The notes beneath the pieces were generated by a model. The model worked only from the letters and a program-made list of their open reading frames with translations, did not search any database and was not told the DNA's origin. Position numbers and translations under genes: made by a program. Source: Sphingopyxis macrogoltabida (GTDB lineage Bacteria > Pseudomonadota > Alphaproteobacteria > Sphingomonadales > Sphingomonadaceae). Taken from it: DNA of 64,000 bases. The stretch lies in the NCBI RefSeq assembly GCF_001307295.1, contig NZ_CP012700.1:65001-129000 (forward strand). Direction: 5' to 3'. Positions 54,356-63,820 of the stretch are shown here, piece by piece (positions within the stretch are counted from its first letter, which is position 1; every line of letters starts with the position of its first letter).

Positions 54356-55073
54356 CAAGGATATGGCGGACCTTGCCGGCGTGACGCCGCGCACACTGCG
54401 CCATTATCGCCAGATCGGGCTGCTGCGCGAACCGCCCCGCGACCGCAACGGCTATCGCCGATATGGCGTCGCCGACCTCGTTCGGCTGCTGCGGATCAAG
54501 GGCCTCGCCGCGGCCGGCATCGCGCTGTCGGACATCCCATCCTTCCTCAAAGGCCGCGGCGCGGGCGCCGGCGATGTGCTCGACACGCTCGACCGGCAAC
54601 TGGCCGACCAGATCGCCCGGCTCGAGGAACAGCGGCGGCTGGTGGCGCGGCTGAAGAGTGACGCCGACCTGCCGGGTGCCGGGCTGAGCCAGCCGTTCAA
54701 CGCGCTGACCGAGGGGCGTTCGGAAGCGGCGATCGAGGCGTGGCGCGAACAGCTCACGCTCTTCGCGCAATTGTTGAGCCAGGAAGACCTCGCCCGGCTC
54801 TATGCGATTTACGAACGCATGGCCGAATCACCGGCCTTTGCCCAACTCGGCAAAAGGTTCGACGCGCTCGGCCCGCAAAGCGGCGACGACGAGATCGCGG
54901 CGCTGGCGAAGGAATATGCGCATCATTTTGAGGCCGTCATTCCGGAATTCAGGGACGTGTTTCGCGTGCACCGCAAGGCGACGCTGTTCGAACTGATCAA
55001 CGCACACGCGCTCACCAGCGTCAACGACAGCCAGCGCAAGATGCTGGCGGCGGTCGCCTCCCGCATCGCCTGA
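54348..55073 (+). CDS. MerR family transcriptional regulator
   Basis: A 241-aa regulator. The winged helix at the N terminus has DMADLAGVTPRTLRHYRQIG then RDRNGYRRYGVADLVRLLRI. A dimerisation helix follows (LDTLDRQLADQIARLEEQRR). The C-terminal domain of about 130 residues is helical (EAWREQLTLFAQLLSQEDLA) and could hold an effector, as in TipA-like proteins. It lacks a clear Cys metal site, so a small organic or peptide ligand is more likely. It overlaps the MFS gene and is followed 41 bases later by an M13 peptidase. Confidence 0.88.
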   Translation: MRSKDMADLAGVTPRTLRHYRQIGLLREPPRDRNGYRRYGVADLVRLLRIKGLAAAGIALSDIPSFLKGRGAGAGDVLDTLDRQLADQIARLEEQRRLVARLKSDADLPGAGLSQPFNALTEGRSEAAIEAWREQLTLFAQLLSQEDLARLYAIYERMAESPAFAQLGKRFDALGPQSGDDEIAALAKEYAHHFEAVIPEFRDVFRVHRKATLFELINAHALTSVNDSQRKMLAAVASRIA

Positions 55074-55113
55074 ATCCGCACCTTCCTCCACCGAATGCAA
55101 AGGGGTTACGATC

Positions 55114-57153
55114 ATGCGTTCTCTGTCCGTTGCGATACTGCTTTGCGGGGCCATGCTGACGGGCGGCGTCCATGCGCAGGAAGATCAATCGCGGGCCTCG
55201 GCGCCCGCGCCGGCGGAGATCGGCAGCTTCGGGTTCGACGAGGCGGGGATGGACCGGACGGTGAAGCCGGGCGACGACTTCTTCGCCTATGCCAACGGCA
55301 CGTGGATCGCCAACACGCAAATCCCCGACGACAAGCCCGCTTATGGTTCCTACTATCGGCAGGAAGACCAGACCAACGAGCAGCTCCGCGCGATATTGGA
55401 AGCGGCCAAGGCCGACCCCGCTAGCAAGCTCGGCCGCGCCTATGCCGCCTATCTCGACACCGACCGGGTCGAGGCGCTGGGCCTCGCGCCGATCCGCCCG
55501 TGGCTCGACCGGATCAAGGGCCTCTCCGACCGCAAAGGCTATTCGGCGCTGCTCGCCGAGGCGGACGAGATGCGCGTCGGCGGACCCGTCGCCTATTGGG
55601 TCTGGCAGGACGACCGCGAACCCGGTCAGGCGCGGCTGATGATCGATCAGGCCGGGCTCGGGCTGGGCGACCGCGATAGCTATCTTTCGGACGAACCGGC
55701 CTATGCGACGATGCGGACGGCCTATGTCGCGCATCTGGCGAGATTGCTGGCGCTGGCTGGCGAAAGCGATGCCGATGCCCGCGCGCAGGCGGTCATGGCG
55801 CTTGAAACGGAGATCGCCAAGGTCCACTGGCCGCGCGGCGATGCCGCGGACATGGTCAAAACCTATCACAAATATCCGGTCGCCGGGCTCGCCGAATTCT
55901 CGACGCCGACCCTCGACCTGGCGGCGATCCTGCAGCGGCACGGCCCGCACCTGACGCATGTCCAGGTCCGCGAGCCGAGCGCGATTAAGGGGATCGCGGC
56001 GATCGTCGACAAGGCGCCGCTCGATGTGCTCAAGGACCAGTTGATCCTGCGCAGCCTCGGCGGTCTGGCGGAGGTATTGCCCGCCGCAATCGACGATGAG
56101 GTCTTTGCCTTCTACGGCACGACGCTGGCGGGGACGCCCCGGCAGGCGCCACGCTGGCGGCGCGCGGTCGCCTTCGTCTCGGATGCGTTGCGCGACGATC
56201 TCGGCGCCGCCTATGTCGCGCGCCATTTTCCGCCCGGCTACAAGGCGGAAATGACCAGCATGGTCGACAATCTGAAAGGCGTGATGCACGACCGCATCGA
56301 CAAGCTTGCGTGGATGCAGCCGCAGACGAAGCGGCGCGCGCAGGAAAAGCTGAAGAATCTGACGGTGCGGGTCGGTTACCCCGATCAATGGCGCGATTAC
56401 ACCACACTCGACATCGGGGCCGGCGACGCCTTCGGCAACCGGGTGCGGGCGAACCGGTTCGACTTTCGCTACATGATGCAGCGGGCCAGCGAACCGACGC
56501 GGTGGTGGGAATGGAGCTATCTCAGCGCGCAGAAGGTCGACGCCAACGCCAATTACAATCTGCTGCAGCTGACCTTCCCGGCCGCTTTCCTGCAGCCGCC
56601 GACGTTCGATCCCGGCGCCGACGCGGCGATCAACTATGGCGCGGTCGGGGCGGTGGCGGCGCATGAGATCACGCATAACTTCGACAACAGCGGCGCGAAG
56701 TATAACGAGAAGGGGGTGCAGGCCGAATGGTGGACGCCCGAAGACGTCGAGGCGTTCGAGGCGGCAGGCGACGCGCTCGTCGCGCAATATGACGCCTATG
56801 AGGTGCTGCCCGGCCTGCATGCGAACGGGCGGATCTCACTGGGCGAGAATATCAGCGATCTGGCCGGCCTCACCTTTGCCTACGAGGCGTACAAGCGTTC
56901 ACTGGGCGGCAGGCCGGCGCCGGTCATCAATGGCCTGACCGGCGACCAGCGCTTCTTCCTCGGCTGGGCGCAATTCTTCCGCATCAAGGCGCGCGACGAA
57001 TATCTGCGGCAGACGATGCTGACCTGGCAGCATTCGCCCGACAGGCTGCGCGTGTTGACTGTGCGCAACATCGACGCCTGGTACGAGGCGTTCGACGTCA
57101 AGCCCGGCGACAAACTGTACCTGCCGCCCGAAAAGCGGGTGAGAATCTGGTAA
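55114..57153 (+). CDS. M13 family metallopeptidase, second paralogue, exported
   Basis: A 679-aa zinc peptidase with a signal peptide (MRSLSVAILLCGAMLTGGVH, cleaved after AQ). It has TVKPGDDFFAYANGTWIANT, the zinc motif HEITHNFDNSGAKYNE, ISLGENISDLAGLTFAYEAY and the C-terminal KPGDKLYLPPEKRVRIW. It is a clear paralogue of the 50864-52912 enzyme over the whole length. It probably belongs to the MFS-MerR transcript. Confidence 0.94.
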   Translation: MRSLSVAILLCGAMLTGGVHAQEDQSRASAPAPAEIGSFGFDEAGMDRTVKPGDDFFAYANGTWIANTQIPDDKPAYGSYYRQEDQTNEQLRAILEAAKADPASKLGRAYAAYLDTDRVEALGLAPIRPWLDRIKGLSDRKGYSALLAEADEMRVGGPVAYWVWQDDREPGQARLMIDQAGLGLGDRDSYLSDEPAYATMRTAYVAHLARLLALAGESDADARAQAVMALETEIAKVHWPRGDAADMVKTYHKYPVAGLAEFSTPTLDLAAILQRHGPHLTHVQVREPSAIKGIAAIVDKAPLDVLKDQLILRSLGGLAEVLPAAIDDEVFAFYGTTLAGTPRQAPRWRRAVAFVSDALRDDLGAAYVARHFPPGYKAEMTSMVDNLKGVMHDRIDKLAWMQPQTKRRAQEKLKNLTVRVGYPDQWRDYTTLDIGAGDAFGNRVRANRFDFRYMMQRASEPTRWWEWSYLSAQKVDANANYNLLQLTFPAAFLQPPTFDPGADAAINYGAVGAVAAHEITHNFDNSGAKYNEKGVQAEWWTPEDVEAFEAAGDALVAQYDAYEVLPGLHANGRISLGENISDLAGLTFAYEAYKRSLGGRPAPVINGLTGDQRFFLGWAQFFRIKARDEYLRQTMLTWQHSPDRLRVLTVRNIDAWYEAFDVKPGDKLYLPPEKRVRIW

Positions 57154-57322
57154 GCAACTGAAAACGCACGCCGGGCCGCGGCAGTCCGCGTATATAACAA
57201 TTCTCGTATAAAAAGCCTTGGCATTATTATTATTCATATAGGCGCTGCCGTTTCAATTTTGCCCCGATAACGCCGCGCCGAATCCAACATCCAGCGGCGA
57301 TCCTGAAAATGGGGGCTGCAAG

Positions 57323-59623
57323 ATGAGGAAAGTTTCACGGACCGGGCGGGTGTTGTTGCTGGCGGGGACGATGTCGGCGCTGGCGATGACCGAAGCGGCG
57401 TTCGCGCAGGACGCCGCGGCACCGCAAGGCGGCCTCGACGAAATCGTCGTCACCGCACGCAAGCGCGAGGAGAATCTCCAGTCGGCGCCGCTGTCGGTGT
57501 CGGCAATCGGTGGCGAAGCGCTCGCCAAGGCGGGGATCGACGAATTTTCGGAGATCGCGGGCCGCGTTCCGGGTTTCACCTTCAACCCCGACAACGTCTC
57601 CGAACCCAATATCTTCCTGCGCGGGATTGGAACCGACATCGAAAGCGCCGCGTCCAACCCGGCGATCGGCTTTTTCCTCAACGACGTCTATCTGTCGCGC
57701 GCGCAGGGCACCGCGATTGAACTGTTCGATCTCGAACGGGTCGAGATCGTGCGCGGGCCGCAGGGCACGCTCTATGGCAAGAATGTCGTCGGCGGGGCGA
57801 TCAACTTCATCACCCGCAAGCCGACCGACGAATTCCGCGCCGGCGCCGAGGCGGGGATGGGCAATTACGGCAGCTTCGAGGTCAAGGCGAATGTCGCGGG
57901 CGGGCTGGCCGAAGGTCTGTCGGGCAGTATCGCCGCGAGCGCGCGGCACCATGACGGCTATGCCCGCAACACCTTCACCGGCAACGATGTCGAGGATCTC
58001 GACGCCTATGGCGTGATGGCGCAGCTTCGCTATCAGCAGGGCGACCGGCTCGACATCCTGCTGACCGGCGATCTGACGCGGCGGCGCGGCGGCGGCAAAT
58101 GGGTCGATATCCAGATCCCGTCGGAGCATAATATCCCCTTCGTGAACCCCGAGCGGCGCCGCGGCCCGAACAATATCGACGGCAAGCAGGACGCCGACCT
58201 CGGCGGCGTCCACCTCAGCGTCAATTACGACACCGGCTCGGGCACGCTGACCTCGGTGACGGCGTATCGCGAGGGCAAGTTCGCGTCGGTGAACAACGAT
58301 GCGGGCAGCTTCATCGACTTCACCAAGATAATCTATGGTCCCGACGGGCGGATCGATTTCGGCGCGATCGACCATTCGCTGTTCAACGACGATTATTACA
58401 TCAACGACAAGGACGAGACCGCGAAGAGCTTTTCGCAGGACCTGCGCTTCCGTTCGGATTTCGACGGCCCGTTCAACCTGCTCGCCGGTCTCTATTATCA
58501 GCATGAAAGCGTCGATCGCACCGAGATCGCCGACTATATCTTCGTCGAATTCTACGCGCAGGGCAAAGAGATCGCCGAGACGCGGCTGAAGAGCGACACC
58601 TGGGCGGCGTTCGTCGAGGGTACGTTCGACATCACCGACACGCTCGGGGTGACCGCAGGCATCCGCTACACCAAGGACAAGAAGCGCTTCGCCGTCTATC
58701 GCGAGACGATCGGCGACTTCCTCGGCGCCGAGTTCGAAGACGAGAATGGCGATTTCACCCGTGCCTTTTCGGCTTCGAGCAAGCAGAGTTGGGATGCGTG
58801 GACGCCGAGTGTCAACCTGCACTGGCAGCCGGCGGAGGACGTCTATCTCTACGGCCTCGTGTCGAAGGGTTATAAATCGGGCGGCTGGAACGGCGAGAAT
58901 GCGACCAACCCCGGCGAGGCGCGCCTTGCCTATAATCCCGAATATGCCTGGAATTACGAGGTCGGGGCCAAGACGACGTGGCTCGACAACCGGCTGCGCT
59001 TCAACCTCACCGGCTTCTGGACCGAATATAAGGATCTCCAGACGCAGCAGTTCGTCATCTTCGATCCCAATCTGCCCGCCGACAATGTGATCTCGAACGC
59101 CGGCAAGGCACGCGTGAAGGGGATCGAGCTTGAAACCGCGGTCGCCCCGGTCGATGGCGTGACGCTGTTCGCCAATTACACCTATATGGACGCCAAGATC
59201 ACCGGCGACCTGATCAGCACCGAGCTGCAATACGACCCCGATTGCTTTTGTTCGGTGCCGGTGCCGACGAACCTCAAGGGCAATGTCCTGCGCCGCTCGC
59301 CCAAAAATTCGTTCAGCATCGGCGGCGACGTGACGGTGCCGGTGAGCAGCCGGATCAACGCCTTCGTCCGCGCCGACTATAACTGGACCGACGATTTCTT
59401 CTTCGACAACGAAAACAGCGCCCGGACGCGCCAGCGGTCGGTCGGCGTGCTCAACGGGTCGATCGGCATCGCGACCGACGACGACAAATGGGAATTGCGC
59501 CTGTGGGCCAAGAACCTGACCAACGAGCTGTATGAATCGGGCAAGAGCGACGTGATCGGTTCGGTGCTCGTCTCCTACAATCCGCCGCGCACCTATGGCG
59601 CGACGCTGCGCTGGAAATATTGA
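57323..59623 (+). CDS. TonB-dependent receptor
   Basis: A 766-aa outer membrane transporter. The signal peptide (to about residue 29, EAAFAQ) is followed by a TonB-box-like DEIVVTARKREENLQSAP, the plug with RVPGFTFNPDN and EIVRGPQGTLYGKNVVGGAI, and the barrel ending in TYGATLRWKY. This type is common in sphingomonads for plant or aromatic compounds as well as siderophores. It opens a group with an aspartate-dehydrogenase-like enzyme and an aromatic-acid-type carrier. An A+T-rich promoter region (57191-57240) precedes it. Confidence 0.94.
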   Translation: MRKVSRTGRVLLLAGTMSALAMTEAAFAQDAAAPQGGLDEIVVTARKREENLQSAPLSVSAIGGEALAKAGIDEFSEIAGRVPGFTFNPDNVSEPNIFLRGIGTDIESAASNPAIGFFLNDVYLSRAQGTAIELFDLERVEIVRGPQGTLYGKNVVGGAINFITRKPTDEFRAGAEAGMGNYGSFEVKANVAGGLAEGLSGSIAASARHHDGYARNTFTGNDVEDLDAYGVMAQLRYQQGDRLDILLTGDLTRRRGGGKWVDIQIPSEHNIPFVNPERRRGPNNIDGKQDADLGGVHLSVNYDTGSGTLTSVTAYREGKFASVNNDAGSFIDFTKIIYGPDGRIDFGAIDHSLFNDDYYINDKDETAKSFSQDLRFRSDFDGPFNLLAGLYYQHESVDRTEIADYIFVEFYAQGKEIAETRLKSDTWAAFVEGTFDITDTLGVTAGIRYTKDKKRFAVYRETIGDFLGAEFEDENGDFTRAFSASSKQSWDAWTPSVNLHWQPAEDVYLYGLVSKGYKSGGWNGENATNPGEARLAYNPEYAWNYEVGAKTTWLDNRLRFNLTGFWTEYKDLQTQQFVIFDPNLPADNVISNAGKARVKGIELETAVAPVDGVTLFANYTYMDAKITGDLISTELQYDPDCFCSVPVPTNLKGNVLRRSPKNSFSIGGDVTVPVSSRINAFVRADYNWTDDFFFDNENSARTRQRSVGVLNGSIGIATDDDKWELRLWAKNLTNELYESGKSDVIGSVLVSYNPPRTYGATLRWKY

Positions 59624-59646
59624 CTTCGTTGGGGGCGTGATCGGCG

Positions 59647-60408
59647 ATGCGTATCGGGCTGATCGGTTTCGGGTTTATCGGGGCCGACCTGTACCGGCGC
59701 ATCGCCGCCGAGGGCAGCGCGATCGAACTGGCCTTCGTCCATAACCGGACGGCGGCGCGGCTCGCAGAGGTTCCGCATGGTCTGATCCTCGACGAGCTGG
59801 CGGAGGCGCGGCGTCTGGCGCCCGACCTGATCGTCGAGGCGGCCGATCCCGGCGTCACCCGCCACTACGGCGCGGATTTTCTCGCTTTCGCCGACTATAT
59901 GCCGCTCTCGCTCACCGCGCTCGCCGATGACGGGCTGCGCGGGCGGCTCGACGCTGCTGCGGCAGGCTCGGGCCGGTCGCTGCTCGTCGCGCACGGCGCG
60001 CTCGTCGGGATGGACAGCCTCGTCGAGTGGCGGGAAGCGTGGGAGGAGGTGGCGATCACCTTCCGCAAGCCGCCCGCCAGCTTCGGCCTGCGGGGCGCGC
60101 CGGGTGAGACCCTGCTCTTCGACGGCAGCGTGCGCGACATCGCGGCGCGCTATCCGCACAATGTCAACGCGATGGTCGCCTGCGCGCTGGCGACGGTCGG
60201 GCTCGACCGCTGCCGGGCGCGGCTCATCGCCGACCCGGCGCTCGACCATCTGATGCTCGAGGTCGAGGCGCGAGGCCGTGACGGCGCGCGGCTGTCGATC
60301 CGCCGCAGCCAGCCCGCCACCGGCGTGTCGGGCAGCGAAATGGCGGCGTCGGCGTGGCGCTCGATCTGCCGCGCCGCGCCGCTGCCGGGCGGCGCGGTCT
60401 TTGTCTGA
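59647..60408 (+). CDS. L-aspartate dehydrogenase-like protein (NadX family)
   Basis: A 253-aa NAD(P)-dependent oxidoreductase. The Rossmann motif IGLIGFGFIGADLYRR is at the N terminus. The aspartate dehydrogenase domain follows with AAGSGRSLLVAHGALVGMDS, then FRKPPASFG and YPHNVNAMVACALATVGLDR. NadX enzymes interconvert aspartate and iminoaspartate or oxaloacetate. The neighbours are uptake genes, not NAD synthesis genes, so a catabolic role on another amino acid is possible. It starts 23 bases after the receptor gene. Confidence 0.85.
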   Translation: MRIGLIGFGFIGADLYRRIAAEGSAIELAFVHNRTAARLAEVPHGLILDELAEARRLAPDLIVEAADPGVTRHYGADFLAFADYMPLSLTALADDGLRGRLDAAAAGSGRSLLVAHGALVGMDSLVEWREAWEEVAITFRKPPASFGLRGAPGETLLFDGSVRDIAARYPHNVNAMVACALATVGLDRCRARLIADPALDHLMLEVEARGRDGARLSIRRSQPATGVSGSEMAASAWRSICRAAPLPGGAVFV

Positions 60409-60441
60409 TCGCGCTCGCCGTCCGGACAAAACGACAGGGCG

Positions 60442-61770
60442 ATGGGGGAAATGATGACAACAGCGACGCCGGTTCAGCCCATCATCGACGGCTTGGCCTT
60501 TCGCGCCTTTCACGCGCGGCTGCTTGCGCTGGTGGCGGCGGTCATCCTGCTCGACGGCTTCGATATCCAGCTTGCTGCCTTCGCGGCGCCCGCCATTCTC
60601 GCGGACTGGCGGATCGGTTCGGGCGCGCTCGCGCCGGTCATGGCCGCCTCGCTGGCCGGTATGGCGTTCGGGACGAGCATCGGCGGCTGGCTCGGCGACC
60701 GCTTCGGGCGGCGGCCGGCGCTGATCGGCGCGGTGCTCTGGTTCGGCGCCATGGCGATGCTGACCGCGCTGTGCACCGATGTCACCAGCTTCGCGGTCCT
60801 GCGCTTCATCACCGGGCTCGGGCTCGGCGCTGCGGTGCCCAATGCGACCGCGCTCGTCGCCGAATGGATGCCGCTGCGGGCACGCAACTATGCCGTCACC
60901 GTGATCTCGGTCGGGGTGCCGTGCGGCGGGATCGTCGGCGCCGCGATCGCGTCCTGGCTGATCCCGGCCTATGGCTGGCCGGCGGCCTTCGTGGTCGGTG
61001 GTGCGCTACCGCTGCTGCTCAGCCTCGCGATGCTGCGCGGCCTGCCCGAATCGCCGGTGCTGCTGGCGCGGCGCGGCGGCGCCGATGCGCAAATCGCGGC
61101 GATGATCGCCGCGGCCGGGGGTAGAGCGGAGGGCCCCTTCGCGCCGCCCCCCGCCATCGCGGCCGGCGGTCATCCTTTCGATCCCGCGCTGCGGCGAACG
61201 ACGATCGGCATGGGGCTTGCCTTCTTTGCGGCGCTGATGGCGGTCTATGCGCTGTTGAGCTGGGTGCCCGTGCTGCTGTCGAGCGCCGGCTTCGCGATGG
61301 GCAGCGCGATCCGCGGCGCGATGATCCTCAACCTGTCGGGGGTCACGGCGTCCTTCGCGCTCACCTGGGTGATGCTGCGCATCGGCTCGCGCCGGACGAT
61401 CGTCGCGACGGTGGCGGCGGGGATGGCGGCGCTGGCCCTGTGGAGCACGCTGCTGCACTGGCCCGGTGTCGCGCCGGGCATCGTGTTGGCCGGCCTTGCG
61501 CTGACCGGCGCCACGGTGCTGTCGCTACAGGTGTTGCTGCTGACGCTGTCGAGCCACGCCTTCCCGGTCGAATGCCGCTCGGCGGGGATCGGCTATTCGA
61601 TCAGCTTCGGCCGGATCGGCGCGATCATCAGCGCCTTCGGTGCCGGGGTGCTGCTCGACCAGCCGGGCGGCACCTGGCTGTTCTTCGCAATGATCGCGGC
61701 GGCGCTCGTCCTACTCGCCGCCGGGGCCCTCATCGTCGACCGCCACCTTCCGGGGCGGCCGCGCGATTAA
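60442..61770 (+). CDS. MFS carrier, aromatic acid:H+ symporter type
   Basis: A 442-aa proton symporter with 12 helices. The first helix ends in VILLDGFDIQLAAFAAPAIL, which is the hallmark of the AAHS family (PcaK, BenK, MhpT). The loop GGWLGDRFGRRPALIGAVLW is motif A, and ELPESPVLL-like RGLPESPVLLARRG follows helix 6. Benzoate- or hydroxybenzoate-like substrates are likely. Starts at 60442, 60451 and 60454 are all possible. Its stop overlaps the convergent LVIVD gene by 4 bases. Confidence 0.88.
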   Translation: MGEMMTTATPVQPIIDGLAFRAFHARLLALVAAVILLDGFDIQLAAFAAPAILADWRIGSGALAPVMAASLAGMAFGTSIGGWLGDRFGRRPALIGAVLWFGAMAMLTALCTDVTSFAVLRFITGLGLGAAVPNATALVAEWMPLRARNYAVTVISVGVPCGGIVGAAIASWLIPAYGWPAAFVVGGALPLLLSLAMLRGLPESPVLLARRGGADAQIAAMIAAAGGRAEGPFAPPPAIAAGGHPFDPALRRTTIGMGLAFFAALMAVYALLSWVPVLLSSAGFAMGSAIRGAMILNLSGVTASFALTWVMLRIGSRRTIVATVAAGMAALALWSTLLHWPGVAPGIVLAGLALTGATVLSLQVLLLTLSSHAFPVECRSAGIGYSISFGRIGAIISAFGAGVLLDQPGGTWLFFAMIAAALVLLAAGALIVDRHLPGRPRD

Positions 61771-63548
61771 TCGCGCGGCGGCCAGGGTTTCGCCGGCGCC
61801 TTGAACGACGGCTTGCCGATCAGCGACGACGTCAGCGCATAAAAGCCGTGGTTGGTGAACGCCCACAGGATGTTGCGATCATATTCGGCGAAGATGCCAT
61901 AGGTCAGATTGCCCTGCGACTGGCCGCCGGTCTCGGCCTCGGTGGGGAAGCGCGGGACGAAATAGCCGGCGATCGACGGCTTGGTCGGGTCCTTGACGTC
62001 GAAAATCTGGACCCCGCCGTTATAGAAGGCATAGGCGACCACCCCGTCGCGGAACCGGCCGGGCTGGGTGAGATAGCCCGAGCGTTTCGGCCCGAAGCTG
62101 CCGCGGCGCTGGCAGAAATCGGTGAAGCCGGCATCGGCGGGCGGCACTGGGCGCGGGAATTTCGCCGCGATGCTGAGCTTTGCCGGATCGCGCGCGTCGA
62201 CGACGAGGATATCCTTGTACGGCTCGTAACATTCGTCGTTCATCGGATAGCCGTTGGTGAAGATATAGCCCGTCCGCTCATATTGGCTGAGGTCGACATT
62301 ATCGAACTCGGTGCCGGCGAATTTCGGCACCTGGTTGACGTGTCCGACGATCCTGATGTTCGCCGGATCGCTGACGTCGAGCGAATAGAGGCCGAGCCCC
62401 GCCATCGCGCCGAAGGCGATCTTGCCGCCCTCGCCGGGCGCCTTGGTCATGAAAGGCGGCATGCGCGACCCGAACCACGAGGTGCGGTTGCCGGCGCGCG
62501 GGTTCATCAGATAGGCGGCCTCATGCTCGGGATCGCCGAGGATCTGGCCGGGCGCCGCAAACTGGCTGACGAATTTCGGGTCCGCCGGGTCGCTCATGTC
62601 CCAGACCTGATAGCCGGGGGTGTAGATATAGTCGGCGAATTCGGTGAGCATGAAGCGGTCGTCGGGCGCGGTGGACAGGAACATATATTTGCCGCCCGTC
62701 CACGCCGGAATGTCGAGCGCCCCCGATCCCTGCTGCTCGCCGGGTTTGGCGTCGGGGTGGCGATAGTCGGTGGTGCGCTCGGCGACGAGCTGCCACTGGT
62801 CGGGCAGCGGGCCGTCCATCACATAGACGCGAAAGCCCTTGAGGCCTTTCCAGTGCTTGAGCGTCGCGACGCCTTCGGGTTCCCGATATTTCTCGTCCAT
62901 GATGCCATAGCGCGGCACCTCGAACGCCTGCACCATCACATATTTGCGCAAGCCCTTGTGCCACGAGATATTCGCGGCGCCGAAGCCGTCGCCCTTCGCA
63001 TAGGGATTGACGATGTCGGACTTGCCATAAGCGCCGACGCGCTGGCCGCGGCGATAGACGAGCTTCGCCTTACGCGGATCGGTGATGTCGAACACCCCCA
63101 TGCCCGACCGGTAATAGACATACATGTACCGCTTGCCGCCGAAGTCGGCGATCGACTGCCAGGTGTGCCCGGTCGACGGAATGAAGTCGTAGAAGGCGAT
63201 CTGCTCGACATTTTTGGCGTAGCTGTTCTGGTCCCAATGATCGAGCTGGCCGGGAAAGTTCGGCGCCTTGCGGACGAGCGGCGTCGCCTTGGGATGGATG
63301 AAACGTCCGGTCGCCGCGTCCATGCCATAATCCTTGCCCGGCACCGGCGGTGCGGGCTTGCGGTTGTAGGTGAGATTCCACCAGGCGCGGATATCGGGGT
63401 CGGGAATGTCGCTTTCGCCTGCGGTCAGCGGCGGTGTCTGCGGGGCGCTTGTCGCCGGTTCGTCGGCCAGCGACGGTGCCGCAACGCCCGCCAGCAGGAG
63501 GGCAAGGGCGCTGCCGAAGCCCAAGCGTGTGAGAAGATCGTGCCGCAT
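61767..63548 (-). CDS. LVIVD-repeat exported protein
   Basis: A 593-aa protein with a signal peptide (to about residue 28, APSLADEP) and a beta-propeller made of LVIVD-type repeats. The repeats read MGVFDITDPRKAKLVYR, VWDMSDPADPKFVSQF, LYSLDVSDPANIRIVGHV and VQIFDVKDPTKPSIAGYF. Isolated Cys at CYEPYK and FCQRRG may form a disulphide. The function of this family is unknown; surface or periplasmic scaffolding is usually suggested. GGGAGG six bases before ATG 63548 fixes the start. It sits between two TonB receptor genes. Confidence 0.85.
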   Translation of the reverse strand: MRHDLLTRLGFGSALALLLAGVAAPSLADEPATSAPQTPPLTAGESDIPDPDIRAWWNLTYNRKPAPPVPGKDYGMDAATGRFIHPKATPLVRKAPNFPGQLDHWDQNSYAKNVEQIAFYDFIPSTGHTWQSIADFGGKRYMYVYYRSGMGVFDITDPRKAKLVYRRGQRVGAYGKSDIVNPYAKGDGFGAANISWHKGLRKYVMVQAFEVPRYGIMDEKYREPEGVATLKHWKGLKGFRVYVMDGPLPDQWQLVAERTTDYRHPDAKPGEQQGSGALDIPAWTGGKYMFLSTAPDDRFMLTEFADYIYTPGYQVWDMSDPADPKFVSQFAAPGQILGDPEHEAAYLMNPRAGNRTSWFGSRMPPFMTKAPGEGGKIAFGAMAGLGLYSLDVSDPANIRIVGHVNQVPKFAGTEFDNVDLSQYERTGYIFTNGYPMNDECYEPYKDILVVDARDPAKLSIAAKFPRPVPPADAGFTDFCQRRGSFGPKRSGYLTQPGRFRDGVVAYAFYNGGVQIFDVKDPTKPSIAGYFVPRFPTEAETGGQSQGNLTYGIFAEYDRNILWAFTNHGFYALTSSLIGKPSFKAPAKPWPPRD

Positions 63549-63674
63549 TCAAGCCTCCCATATCGAAACCGCGATGCTTGTCGGCCGCCAAGCCATGCCG
63601 ATCCAATATTCGATCTCCGGCGCGGTATAATCGTTCGGGGATAGCGTGCCGCTCGCCCACTCCGGCGGCACCTG

Positions 63675-63732
63675 TATAATCGAACTGGAATATAGGACGA
63701 CCTATTATCTATTATATCGATATATAAAGAGG
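63675..63732. promoter_or_regulatory. A+T-rich divergent promoter region with ATATCGATAT palindrome
   Basis: The stretch CTATTATATCGATATATAA near 63709-63727 holds the palindrome ATATCGATAT. TATAATCG occurs at 63626 and 63675. It separates the LVIVD gene from the second TonB receptor gene and is far more A+T-rich than the surroundings, so promoters for both directions are likely. Individual boxes cannot be assigned. Confidence 0.4.
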
Positions 63733-63820
63733 ACTAGGTTCCGGCCGTTCAATCGTTCAGGCCGGCACGGGACCTTCCCATCAGAGGACAGGGCGCGTCC
63801 GGCCGCTGGGGAGGTAAGAC

